Counted from the first letter of the stretch, positions 1 to 6,825 are shown. The stretch: 10,988 nucleotides of DNA from Planctomycetota bacterium (GCA_019347795.1 JAHWKS010000087.1:1-10988), one strand, 5' to 3'. Program-made: numbers and translations. The notes: generated from the sequence alone by a model not told the origin.

Positions 1-257
1 GGCACGCGCCGTACCTGATCGGGAGCGTAGTGGAGACATCCATCTTCGTCGCGTCGCCACGCTCGAATGAGCTTGTCCAAACCGCCGGCAAAGAGCGTGC
101 GGCCGTCGCGGCTGAAGCCGAGCGAGGTCACGTACGCGGCGGGACCCTCGCCTTCGAAGCGCATCACGGGATCGGCGGCCGGCGGAAACTCCTGCGCGGC
201 GGCGACGCCCGCGGCCAGCCCCGCCATCAGCGTTAAGCAGAAAGCTCGCACGATCAT
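1..257 (-). CDS. Secreted WD40-repeat protein, N-terminal part (cut by window edge)
   Basis: Only the first 85 residues are present; the gene runs off the left edge. Residues 1-21 look like a Sec signal peptide: a basic start (MIVRAF), then a small hydrophobic stretch ending in AGVAAAQ. From about residue 32 a WD40 blade begins: MRFEGEGPAAYVTSLGFSRD, followed by GRTLFAGGLDKLIRAW, which has the usual pattern of phi-x-F-S-x-D-G-x-x-L-A-x-G-x-x-D-x-x-I-x-x-W. Such repeats build beta-propellers that bind partner proteins. The start is fixed by an ATGA overlap with the TGA of the caspase-like gene. A GGAG sits five bases upstream (plus coordinates 263-266), inside the end of that gene, so translational coupling is likely. 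The neighbour suggests a scaffold or substrate-binding partner of the caspase-like lipoprotein. WD40 domains are known to accompany prokaryotic caspase homologues, sometimes fused to them; that these two proteins interact is inference. The number of repeats cannot be seen. Confidence 0.8.
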   Translation of the reverse strand, partial: MIVRAFCLTLMAGLAAGVAAAQEFPPAADPVMRFEGEGPAAYVTSLGFSRDGRTLFAGGLDKLIRAWRRDEDGCLHYAPDQVRRV

Positions 258-1879
258 CGGCGCTCCAACGGGATTCTGATGATCGGGCGAACGCCAACCT
301 GCTCCGAAGGGAGCACCGGCGTGAACGGGCGGCGGTCGGCGGAGCTGCGGACGCAGTCTACGAAGGAGTTTTCATTGGCGACCGCAAACGGATTGCCGTC
401 CGGCGCCAGCTTTCCCAGCCGGGGCGTGCGGGTCCAGGAGTACACCTTCGCTTCGACGATGTTCTTGTGCGCCAGCGCGTACACGACGTGCTCCGCAAGA
501 GGAAGGTCGGCAGTCGATCCTCCCAGCCAGAGGGCGAACTCATACGCGACGTCGCCGGGAATAAAAACGGCGGTGTCGGAGTCGGCGAGGCTGCTCGACT
601 TCTCCCGCCACGCATCCAGGCGCGGGCTTGCGCTCCACGGCGCCTGCTGGGCGAACTTTTGGAAGACGCTCTTCGGGACAACTTCGCTCATCGCGTAGTA
701 AGGAGCGAAGGCGCTGTTGGGCGGCGCCACAAACACGAACTCAACCCACGTGCGCTTGTCGAGCCGGTGGATAATCCGCGCGTGAAACTTCTGACCGCCG
801 AACTCGATCACGTCGGACTCCGCCAGCGGCTCATAGCCGTCGGGAAGCCAGATGCCCGGCTTGACGGTCACCACCGGCGGGAAGTCGCCCCCTTCGGAAC
901 GGATGTCATAGTCGGGGTTCTGTCGATCGCCCGTCGCTTTCTTCACCCTCTCCCGTGTGTAGTCGTACAGTTCGTGGAAATTGAGAACGCCGTCCTGGTT
1001 CTGGTCCGCGGGGTTGTCGTCGTACGTCAGCGCCTTGAGGAGGTAATACGTGAAGACCCCATGCTCGAGGTCCTTCGGCTCCTCCGACTTTTCTCCGGGA
1101 CCGCAACTGAACAGGGACAACACTTGTTTCGGCGGCGTGGGGAGGTTGACCGCCCGCTTCCCCGCCTCGTCGGCGCCGGCCACGGAGCGGCCGTCGTCGG
1201 TGAAGGGCTCATTACGGCAGGCGTCGCAAAAGAAGAACACCGCCTTGGCGCGGCACTTCTCGTTGAGCAGCGCATAAATGGCGTCAAGCGTAATGAAGTT
1301 CGTCTTCTCCTTAAAGTTCGCGTCCCCCGGAAGCAGGCACATCTGCAGCTTCCCGTCCACCTCGTGCTGCACGCCGTGCCCTGAGTAGTAAAGCAACAGC
1401 GTATCCTCAGGGCCGGCCCGCGCGGCCATCTGCTCCAACTGCTCCAGAATGTTCTTGCGGTGAGGCAGACGCCGGGAGTCGTTCTTTGCATTGAACTCGC
1501 GCGTCGAAAGCACCACGACGTTTGTACGCAAGAACTCGCGGTCGGCCGCGTCCTCGTGCTCCCAGAGACGCTTTCGGACCTGATCGACGTCATCGTCGGC
1601 GTACTCCAGCGGCGCCAGCCCGGAGCCGGGATTGTACTTATCGATGCCGATGAGGAGCGCGTAGTTGGTTTCCGTCCGGTTTTCGCCGGCGGGCGGGCGA
1701 ATGGCTTCGGACGAAGCGCCCCCCACGGAGCGCGTTCCGTCGGACACCGGCGCCGGCTGCTCCGCAATGACCCGCGACTCCGCCTTTCGCGGCGGCGGGG
1801 GCCCGGCGGCGACTTGCTGCGGACCTTGATCGCATGAGGCGAGAACCACAACCAGGCAAACCGCAATCGTTCGCAGCAT
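254..1879 (-). CDS. Caspase-like (peptidase C14) lipoprotein with EF-hand and FGE-like C-terminal domain
   Basis: This 541-residue protein starts with a lipoprotein signal whose lipobox LASC places the lipidated Cys at 16. A Pro/Ala-rich linker follows to about residue 70. The caspase-type peptidase domain spans about 72-315: YALLIGIDKY opens it, YYSGHG carries the catalytic His168, and FFFCDACRN carries the catalytic Cys221 in the DAC context usual for metacaspases and orthocaspases. A p10-like part holds SCGPGE and GVFTYYLLKAL. A canonical EF-hand loop, DQNQDGVLNFHE (292-303), lies near its end and may bind calcium. Residues about 340-540 resemble a formylglycine-generating-enzyme/SUMF1-type domain (WVEFVFVAP, YYAMSEVVPKSVFQKF, GVRPIIRI). 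It has only one Cys (509), so it is probably a binding fold rather than an oxidase. Both catalytic peptidase residues are present, so activity is plausible; families of this type usually cleave after Arg or Lys. The start lies 12 bases after the upstream gene's stop, with AGG seven bases before the ATG. Bacterial caspase homologues with extra domains are known; the role here is unknown. Confidence 0.9.
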   Translation of the reverse strand: MLRTIAVCLVVVLASCDQGPQQVAAGPPPPRKAESRVIAEQPAPVSDGTRSVGGASSEAIRPPAGENRTETNYALLIGIDKYNPGSGLAPLEYADDDVDQVRKRLWEHEDAADREFLRTNVVVLSTREFNAKNDSRRLPHRKNILEQLEQMAARAGPEDTLLLYYSGHGVQHEVDGKLQMCLLPGDANFKEKTNFITLDAIYALLNEKCRAKAVFFFCDACRNEPFTDDGRSVAGADEAGKRAVNLPTPPKQVLSLFSCGPGEKSEEPKDLEHGVFTYYLLKALTYDDNPADQNQDGVLNFHELYDYTRERVKKATGDRQNPDYDIRSEGGDFPPVVTVKPGIWLPDGYEPLAESDVIEFGGQKFHARIIHRLDKRTWVEFVFVAPPNSAFAPYYAMSEVVPKSVFQKFAQQAPWSASPRLDAWREKSSSLADSDTAVFIPGDVAYEFALWLGGSTADLPLAEHVVYALAHKNIVEAKVYSWTRTPRLGKLAPDGNPFAVANENSFVDCVRSSADRRPFTPVLPSEQVGVRPIIRIPLERR

Positions 1880-1891
1880 GGCGGGACCTAT

Positions 1892-4864
1892 TTATGTTTT
1901 CGGCGGGAGGTTCGCCGGCGACTCGTCGATCTCGTAGCGGATCGTCAGAGCAGAGCGATTGCGGCCGATGAACCGCTCTTCCTCCGTGTACCTGGCCTCG
2001 ATGCGTTCGCCCTTGCCGGTCCCGGCGTCCCCGCCCCGCGTGACCGTGTCGGGATCGCGCTCCCCGGGCGGAGGCGTCTCGCCCTTCCGCCACGCATGGG
2101 CGAACTGGAGGGTGATCGTCCCCACCTGCTCCGGCGGGCGGTTCAACTGCACCGCCAGGGCGCCGGCGAAGTCGGTCACCACGAACTCGTCGGAAACGTT
2201 ATTCGTGACGTGCCATCCGCGAATGTCGCGCGGCTGCGGCGCGACGCCGCCTTCGGCGTCCCGAGTGGCCCGCGGGAGGATCACGCGCGAGTACTCTTTA
2301 TACTCGCTGAACTCGAACAAGCTCAAACCGTCGATGCTGATCGCCGCGGCGGCGTCAAAGCCGGCCGACTTGTTGATGATCCGGATGCGGAACACGTCGC
2401 CGCGCTTGAGCCGCACGCGGGCGTGGCCGTCTTTGTCCACGGTCACCTCGCAGGGGATGAACCGATCGCCCGACTTCTTGAGGATCTGCACGACGTGCTC
2501 CGCGCTGGCCGAGTTGGCGACGCTGTGGCGGTCGATGACTTTCACCAGCGGCGCTTCCGCTCCGCCGAGCACGTCCTCTTGATCGGCGGACGCCGGCGTG
2601 CTGGGACCGACCAGCGCCGTGAGAAACTCCTCGTCGGGCGCCTCGATCTCAAGCTGCTCGCTCCAGACTTCGTCGATTGTCCGCGTGCGAAACACCCGCA
2701 GGATGAGCTTGAGCCGCGGGTTGTCAGGACCGTTGTCATTGATGCCGTAGTCCCCCTTGATCTCCAGCGCAGCCGCCCGGGCGGCCGCGCCCTTGGCGAC
2801 CGCGACCCCGAGCTTGTCCAGCTCCTCCTCGAGCGTCTTCGCCAGGAGCGAGCCCACGCTGGCGGGAAATCGCGTGGGGCCGGAGATCGCGCCCACGGCG
2901 GCTTCGCGCTGCTCCTCCTCGCGGATCACCTTCGAAATCTCTGCCGCCAGTGCGGCGATGCTTTCTCGCAGGCCGGCGGCGTCGGGGCGGACCCCCAAGT
3001 GCACCGGCACGGCCCCGGGACGAAGCTCGCGGGCCACGAGCTGATACAGCGAGACGGCGCGGTCCCGCGACTCCCAATCAGCCCGCTTGATCCGGTCTCC
3101 GTTAATCAGCGGCACGAGTCCGCGCTGTCCCAACCGGGCGATGTTCTCGATTTTCTCGCGCAAGGTCTGTTCGGCGATCGCGAGGTTCGCCGCCCCCTGC
3201 TCCACGACCCCCAACTCTACGACCGCATCGGTCAGCGCCAGCGACTGGTTGTAGCGGCGGGCGACGAAGTACACCGGCTCTTCCAGGCGCCGCATTTCTT
3301 CCAGCGACAATTCCTTGCCGGGCGGAGCGAAGAAGACGCCGATCGCCTTTTCCAGAAGTACGACGGGCATTTGGTGTTCCAGCCGACCACCGGGCGGAGC
3401 GAAGAAGACGCCGATCGCCTTTTCCAGGGCCGTGAGGTAGCGGTCCTGATCTTCCGTCAAGACCCGCTCCAGCTCGTTCTGGGGCGGAACCAGGTGCTCC
3501 AGCGCCCGCCGCGTCGCTCCTGCGAGTGCAACTCCGCCGCGCATCTGGTCCTGGAACGAAATCATCCCATGCCGGTGGCAGGCCACGCAGGAGATGCCGT
3601 TGACGATGGTCGCATCGCCCGACGCCTTGAGGACGTCGTCCTGAGCAATCCCGAAGGGGGCCGCGTCCAACCGGTTCCCCTCCGCATCAATCAGCAGGTA
3701 CAGGTGCAAACCGTTCGGGAGGCTGGCGATCAGCTCGCCGCCGTCGTGCTCATACGCCAACTGCGGGAAGGGATGCGCCGCGGACTGCAACTTCGGTCCG
3801 AAGGGAGACGACATGATGTTCCGACGTCCCTCGACGCCGAGAAAGTCGTGGCTGATCCAAAAAACGCCGTCATAGGCGCCGAGGTTGTGCCTGTCGAGCA
3901 CCCGGTTGAACTCCGCGACGCCGCTGTCGATCACGCCGCCGCGCACCAGCCGATTCGGCTTACCCGCCAGGGCGTCGAGGAAGTCCTGCTCGTCATCCAC
4001 GTCCAGGTCCGCCAGCAGCTCATCGAGCGTTTTGGGCAGCCCCAAGAGATCGTGGTAGAGAGGCGGCCGCAAAGCCGTCGCGACGAACCAGTCGGCGTGA
4101 ACGTACGGCAGGTCGCTTCCCGCCGCCGCGTATACCTGCCGCGCAGCATCGGCCAGGGCCCGGTCGCTCAATCCGTCCAGCCGCAGGCCATACGGATAGC
4201 GGTCCACAATCCGCAGCCACGCCTCCCGCGGATTCGGCCATTTCAGCTTCCGCAGGTCTACCTCATAGATCGTCTGCTCGTCGTCCAGCGCGGCGGGGAG
4301 AATGATCTCCTCAGCCCGGGAGACGCTGTTGATCGCCTTGGAGAGGGCGGCGCGGTAGAGCCGCAGGTCGTCGTCGCTTACGCGCGGATCGTTGTACACG
4401 TGGAGCAGGGTGAAGAAGCGGAGGCTCCGCCGCGTCGCTTCATCGCCTTCCTGATCAAGGCGCTTTTTGAGCGTCGTCAACAGATGCTCCAGGCCCAGCT
4501 TCTTTCGCTCGGCGAAGGTGGGAAAGTTCGCCCCTTCCGAGATCCAGCGGCGGAGCAATTCCTTTTCGGCCGCGGAAAGCGGCGGCCCGCCCTTGGGCAT
4601 CTCGTCCCCTTCAATGACCTGCAGGATTCTCGAATCGTCGGGATCGCCGGGCGTCAGGTAGCCGTCCTCGATGAGGCCGTCGCGGTCCAGCACTTCCAGG
4701 TCTTCATACTTGTGCTCGGCCCCGTGGCAGGCGTGGCAGCGACGCTTCAGAAGCTCGCGGGCCTGGAATTCGAGATTCGCGGTTTCGTCGGCTCGCGACG
4801 CAGCCGCGCTCAGGCAGATGAACACGCCCGCTGCCCAGCGAAGGCCTGCGAACATCAGTTTCAT
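1892..4864 (-). CDS. Large secreted diheme cytochrome c-domain protein, planctomycete type
   Basis: This 990-residue protein has a signal peptide (about 1-25, cleavage near AASRA-DE). Its first haem motif, CHACH (43-47), sits in a planctomycete cytochrome c-like (PSCyt1-type) domain at about 30-115, containing LTPGDPDDSRI and GDEMPKGGPPLS. A second motif, CVACH (426-430), follows NGIS in a family-specific region where SLPNGLHLYLLIDAEGNRLD precedes it. Residues about 635-740 resemble a FlgO/CsgG-like fold (AKTLEEELDKLGVAVA, ALEIKGDYGI). Residues about 795-905 look like a beta-rich domain (RGDVFRIRIINKS, SIDGLSLFEF, IRGWHV) of a type found near caspase proteins; that assignment is from memory and weaker. 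The start at 4864 was chosen because MKLMFAGLRW begins the signal peptide; the frame stays open upstream to 5248, but that part is antisense to the sulfotransferase gene. Only a weak GAGAAG precedes the ATG. It is first in the operon with the caspase-like lipoprotein. It may transfer electrons or sense redox state; that is inference. Confidence 0.85.
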   Translation of the reverse strand: MKLMFAGLRWAAGVFICLSAAASRADETANLEFQARELLKRRCHACHGAEHKYEDLEVLDRDGLIEDGYLTPGDPDDSRILQVIEGDEMPKGGPPLSAAEKELLRRWISEGANFPTFAERKKLGLEHLLTTLKKRLDQEGDEATRRSLRFFTLLHVYNDPRVSDDDLRLYRAALSKAINSVSRAEEIILPAALDDEQTIYEVDLRKLKWPNPREAWLRIVDRYPYGLRLDGLSDRALADAARQVYAAAGSDLPYVHADWFVATALRPPLYHDLLGLPKTLDELLADLDVDDEQDFLDALAGKPNRLVRGGVIDSGVAEFNRVLDRHNLGAYDGVFWISHDFLGVEGRRNIMSSPFGPKLQSAAHPFPQLAYEHDGGELIASLPNGLHLYLLIDAEGNRLDAAPFGIAQDDVLKASGDATIVNGISCVACHRHGMISFQDQMRGGVALAGATRRALEHLVPPQNELERVLTEDQDRYLTALEKAIGVFFAPPGGRLEHQMPVVLLEKAIGVFFAPPGKELSLEEMRRLEEPVYFVARRYNQSLALTDAVVELGVVEQGAANLAIAEQTLREKIENIARLGQRGLVPLINGDRIKRADWESRDRAVSLYQLVARELRPGAVPVHLGVRPDAAGLRESIAALAAEISKVIREEEQREAAVGAISGPTRFPASVGSLLAKTLEEELDKLGVAVAKGAAARAAALEIKGDYGINDNGPDNPRLKLILRVFRTRTIDEVWSEQLEIEAPDEEFLTALVGPSTPASADQEDVLGGAEAPLVKVIDRHSVANSASAEHVVQILKKSGDRFIPCEVTVDKDGHARVRLKRGDVFRIRIINKSAGFDAAAAISIDGLSLFEFSEYKEYSRVILPRATRDAEGGVAPQPRDIRGWHVTNNVSDEFVVTDFAGALAVQLNRPPEQVGTITLQFAHAWRKGETPPPGERDPDTVTRGGDAGTGKGERIEARYTEEERFIGRNRSALTIRYEIDESPANLPPKT
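3318..3427. repeat. 38-base exact direct repeat inside the diheme cytochrome gene
   Basis: The bases at 3318-3355 recur exactly at 3390-3427. The offset is 72 bases, so the reading frame is kept (24 codons). Each copy encodes LEKAIGVFFAPPG, at residues 480-492 and 504-516, separated by a short segment (GRLEHQMPVVL). The 34 bases between the copies do not match the flanks, so this is a repeated block with a unique spacer, not a clean 72-base tandem duplication. It could be a recent in-frame template-switch event or an assembly artefact. Confidence 0.95.
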
Positions 4865-4925
4865 GATTTCTTCTCGGCGTCTGACATCAGCAGCCGCGCA
4901 CGAGGCCGCCCGCGGCCGACTTCCC

Positions 4926-4931
4926 ATTATG
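4926..4931 (-). promoter_or_regulatory. Possible -10 element for the cytochrome-caspase-WD40 operon
   Basis: On the minus strand CATAAT (five of six matches to TATAAT) lies 61 bases before the cytochrome gene's start codon. No good -35 hexamer stands at normal spacing: TTGACC occurs, but 25 bases upstream. A GC-rich inverted repeat (GGCCG-CCCG-CGGCC, about 4902-4915) lies between this site and the gene and could be an operator or leader hairpin. Weak evidence overall. Confidence 0.25.
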
Positions 4932-5030
4932 GCTATTCCCATCGGCGGCCAAAACCGGTCAAAAAACCGGCGAAATTGCGCCGCGCGCTCCCAACGCAGG
5001 ATCTTCAGCACCAGCGACGTTTCAAGCCGG

Positions 5031-5036
5031 TATAAT
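5031..5036 (+). promoter_or_regulatory. -10 element upstream of the sulfotransferase gene
   Basis: A perfect TATAAT lies 60 bases before the sulfotransferase start codon, giving a predicted leader of about 55 nt. The expected -35 position has no clear TTGACA match, so activation by another factor is possible. The AGGAGAG ribosome binding site downstream (5078-5084) is in the same orientation, which supports the call. Confidence 0.45.
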
Positions 5037-5096
5037 CTCCACGGAAACTTGAAGACAATTTCTGGACTCGCTGAAATAGGAGAGAAAGCCCCCGAA

Positions 5097-5948
5097 ATGC
5101 CGCAGAAAAACTCGACAAAGATCGTCAACCAAAACGAGTGGCGGGTGGTCGGCATGTCGCGGAGCGGGAGCCACGCCGTCATCAACTGGCTTTTGGCGCA
5201 AATGGACGGCCGCACCTGCTTTCTCAACTGCGCCGAGCCGAAGCACAACCCGTTTGAGCGGCTGCGGCCGCTGGGCTCCGGTTCGTCGTACGTCGCGAAC
5301 TATCGGGAGTTTGATCTGGAGCAGGAGCGGCGCGGCAAGCAGTCGCGGAAGGACTATCTCATCTACAGTCACGAGGACTGCTATTTGGGCCTGTTGCGTA
5401 ATGGGCCGTGGGAGGAGCAGCACGACCAGTGGATCGGCCCCTCGGCCTCGCGCCGCGATATCCTCGTCCTCCGCGACCCGTTCAATCTCTTCGCCAGCCG
5501 GATCAAATACGGCATTGGCGAAGTGCCGCCGCGGCGCGCGATGCAAATCTGGAAGCAGCACGCGCGGCAGTTTCTCGGCGAGCGGCGCCCTCTGCCGCGG
5601 ACGCCGGTGCGGATCTCCTACAACCATTGGTTCCAGGATCGGAAATACCGTCGCAGCGTCGCTCAGGAGTTGGGGCTGCACTTCACCGATGCGTCGTTCG
5701 AGGTCGTTCCCGACACGGCCGGCGGCAGCTCGTTCGACGGCCTCCGCTACCGCCGCCGCGCCTCGAAGATGAAAGTCCTCGACCGCTGGCGCGAGCTGCT
5801 GGGAAACGAGGAATACGAGCAACTCTTTGATGAGGAAGTTCTGCGGCTGGCCGAGGCGATCTTCGGACCCTTGCCCGCCGCTGAGGAGTTGCAGAGCCAC
5901 GCATCTTCCAGGGCGTCATCCCACAAAACAGCTCGTCGAGCGAGTTAA
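5097..5948 (+). CDS. Sulfotransferase-family protein
   Basis: This 283-residue cytoplasmic protein looks like a PAPS-dependent sulfotransferase, which moves a sulfuryl group to a sugar, lipid or protein. Near the N-terminus VVGMSRSGSHAVINWLL (17-33) matches the 5'-phosphosulfate-binding loop (typically G-x-x-R-S-G-T/S). ILVLRDPFNLFASRI (122-136) matches the 3'-phosphate-binding motif R-D-P-x-x-x-x-x-S, with Arg126 and Ser134. The C-terminal part (LDRWRELLGNEEYEQLF) fits the usual closing helices, and the length is normal. There is no signal peptide or membrane helix. The start at 5097 keeps the whole 5' loop and has AGGAGAG upstream (5078-5084), although the spacing of 12 or more bases is a little long. 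The next Met (residue 20) would cut the first motif. The gene is divergent from the cytochrome operon and stands alone. The acceptor substrate cannot be read from the sequence. The last 20 residues (SHASSRASSHKTARRAS) are Ser/Arg-rich and probably disordered. Confidence 0.8.
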   Translation: MPQKNSTKIVNQNEWRVVGMSRSGSHAVINWLLAQMDGRTCFLNCAEPKHNPFERLRPLGSGSSYVANYREFDLEQERRGKQSRKDYLIYSHEDCYLGLLRNGPWEEQHDQWIGPSASRRDILVLRDPFNLFASRIKYGIGEVPPRRAMQIWKQHARQFLGERRPLPRTPVRISYNHWFQDRKYRRSVAQELGLHFTDASFEVVPDTAGGSSFDGLRYRRRASKMKVLDRWRELLGNEEYEQLFDEEVLRLAEAIFGPLPAAEELQSHASSRASSHKTARRAS

Positions 5949-5993
5949 TTTCGCGGAGAACTTTTCAGGCAGCGGATGTTTTACCCCACGTTT

Positions 5994-6021
5994 AAGGAGG
6001 GCGCAAATTTGCGCCCTCCTT
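5994..6021. terminator. Perfect 28-base palindrome, probable bidirectional terminator
   Basis: The sequence reads identically on both strands: AAGGAGGGCGC, then AAATTT at the centre, then GCGCCCTCCTT. Transcribed, it gives a very GC-rich stem with a short A/T loop. It lies 46 bases after the sulfotransferase stop, between convergent genes, the usual place for a bidirectional terminator. There is no long T-tract after the stem (only TT), so a protein-binding palindrome or a dispersed repeat is an alternative. Confidence 0.55.
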
Positions 6022-6032
6022 GCACGTGAGCT

Positions 6033-6054
6033 AAAAACGGGCGGACACGACCCG
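6033..6054 (-). terminator. Possible intrinsic terminator of a minus-strand small RNA
   Basis: On the minus strand a CGGG/CCCG stem with a nine-base loop is followed directly by TTTTT. The stem is short, so it would be a weak terminator. It lies about 100 bases after the promoter-like pair at 6144-6171, in the same direction. Confidence 0.3.
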
Positions 6055-6137
6055 AACCTCCTCTCGCACATCAGGAAAGATGCTTTCATCGCAACGAGGA
6101 CCGGTTGACCGAGCCGCTCAACACCACTGATATGAAC
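6033..6137 (-). ncRNA. Candidate small RNA of about 105 nt
   Basis: This is predicted only from context: a promoter-like pair just upstream (6144-6171), a GC hairpin plus T-run at the end, and no convincing coding frame between them. The predicted RNA has local stems (CGGT-CA-ACCG and GATG-AAAG-CATC). It does not match tRNA or the conserved core of SRP RNA, and I do not recognise a family. If the T-run is read through, the 28-base palindrome would end it about 40 nt later. Confidence 0.25.
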
Positions 6138-6143
6138 TAATGT

Positions 6144-6171
6144 ATATTAACAAACCGGCCGCCGCTGTCAA
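6144..6171 (-). promoter_or_regulatory. Sigma70-like promoter facing no clear gene
   Basis: On the minus strand a perfect -35 TTGACA (6166-6171) and a -10 TAATAT (6144-6149) are separated by 16 bases. The -10 has a TG one base upstream, giving an extended -10. Transcription would start near 6137 and run toward the sulfotransferase 3' end. It lies 120 bases beyond the stop of the minus-strand lipoprotein gene, so it does not serve that gene. Confidence 0.5.
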
Positions 6172-6291
6172 GGGTTGCGCCCAAAAAATCTCCGTCGCCC
6201 AAGCCGCGTCGAGGGTAGTGTATTTTCACGGGATCTACACACCGTGTTGTTTTGTGATCGCCATAGCTGAGGGGCTGCTTAATCCTTCGCG

Positions 6292-6825
6292 TCAGTCAAC
6301 CACGTCGAAATCGCGCGAGTATCGATCCTGCAATTGCGACATGACGTCCGTGCGCTGGCTCCAGACGGTCGCAAGCGTTTGCGTAAGCTCGGGCAACTCG
6401 GTCTTGGCCGCTTGGATGGCGGCAAAATCCCCTTGTGCGACCGACGCGGAGTAGTTGCGGTAGGCCTCGCCGAGGTTGCGGTGCGCTTGCTGCAAGCGGT
6501 CGCGGTAGGCGACTGCGTCTTCGTCCACCTTGTCTGCATCGAGCGCGGATAAGAGGTCGGCAATGCGAGCGTGCTTGTCCCCCACGCGGGAAAAAATCGC
6601 GGCCATCTGATCCAGGTTGTAATCCGCCGCGGCGCCTTTCACCGACTCGAGTTCGGCCTGCACTTCGGGAAACTCGCGATACTGGACGCCTTGCAGCCGC
6701 GCCCAAAAGCCATACGTCGGCTCCGTCTGGCGGTTCAGACCGGAGGAAATGGTATCGATTTCCCGGCAGCCCGCGGCGATGACGAAGACAACAGCCACGG
6801 TGGCAAGCAATCGAAGAATGCACAT
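6292..6825 (-). CDS. Lipoprotein of unknown function, helical
   Basis: This 177-residue protein has a lipoprotein signal: MCILRLLATVAVVFVIAAGC puts the lipidated Cys at 20 in an AAGC lipobox. The rest is predicted to be almost entirely alpha-helical and rich in Ala, Gln, Asp and Glu (for example LDQMAAIFSRVGDKHARIADL and DRLQQAHRNLGEAYRNY). That suggests a helical bundle or coiled coil on the periplasmic side. I recognise no family or catalytic motif. The start is the ATG that gives a full signal peptide; no Shine-Dalgarno sequence is visible before it. It lies 41 bases after the 111-residue membrane protein gene in the same direction, so the two are probably co-transcribed from the promoter at 7246-7274 and coupled in function. 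It might be an envelope stress or surface-layer accessory protein, but nothing proves this. Confidence 0.75.
   Translation of the reverse strand: MCILRLLATVAVVFVIAAGCREIDTISSGLNRQTEPTYGFWARLQGVQYREFPEVQAELESVKGAAADYNLDQMAAIFSRVGDKHARIADLLSALDADKVDEDAVAYRDRLQQAHRNLGEAYRNYSASVAQGDFAAIQAAKTELPELTQTLATVWSQRTDVMSQLQDRYSRDFDVVD

Larger units (their letters stand above)
5949..6291. other. 343-base intergenic region between convergent genes
   Basis: This gap separates the ends of the sulfotransferase gene (plus) and the 177-residue lipoprotein gene (minus). It contains a 28-base palindrome (5994-6021), a minus-strand promoter-like pair (6144-6171) and a GC hairpin followed by T residues on the minus strand (6033-6054). 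A weak plus-strand stem (CACGG/CCGTG, about 6229-6245) is followed by TTGTTTTG. A minus ORF of 57 codons (5916-6089) exists, but it lacks a ribosome binding site and overlaps the sulfotransferase gene, so it is not called. Bases 6180-6225 show nothing recognisable. Confidence 0.7.

Noticed and set aside
467..1384. A 305-codon open frame on the plus strand
   Set aside because: It is antisense to the caspase-like gene and has low-complexity Arg/Val-rich composition with no recognisable motif.
2096..5035. A 979-codon open frame on the plus strand
   Set aside because: It is antisense to the diheme cytochrome gene. Its product is rich in Arg, Val, Gln and His with no domain, signal or haem motif, which is what codon bias in GC-rich DNA produces.
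4865..5248. N-terminal extension of the cytochrome gene (128 extra codons)
   Set aside because: The extension would bury the signal peptide in the middle of the protein and lies partly antisense to the sulfotransferase gene. The signal peptide at 4864 marks the real start.
5916..6089. 57-codon minus-strand ORF after the orphan promoter
   Set aside because: There is no ribosome binding site, it reads through the 28-base palindrome and it overlaps the sulfotransferase gene on the opposite strand.
6030..6140. tRNA or SRP RNA in the intergenic region
   Set aside because: A GGTTCGGGTC stretch resembles a T-loop, but no acceptor or anticodon stem can be formed, and the conserved GGAAGGAAGCAGC-type SRP core is absent.
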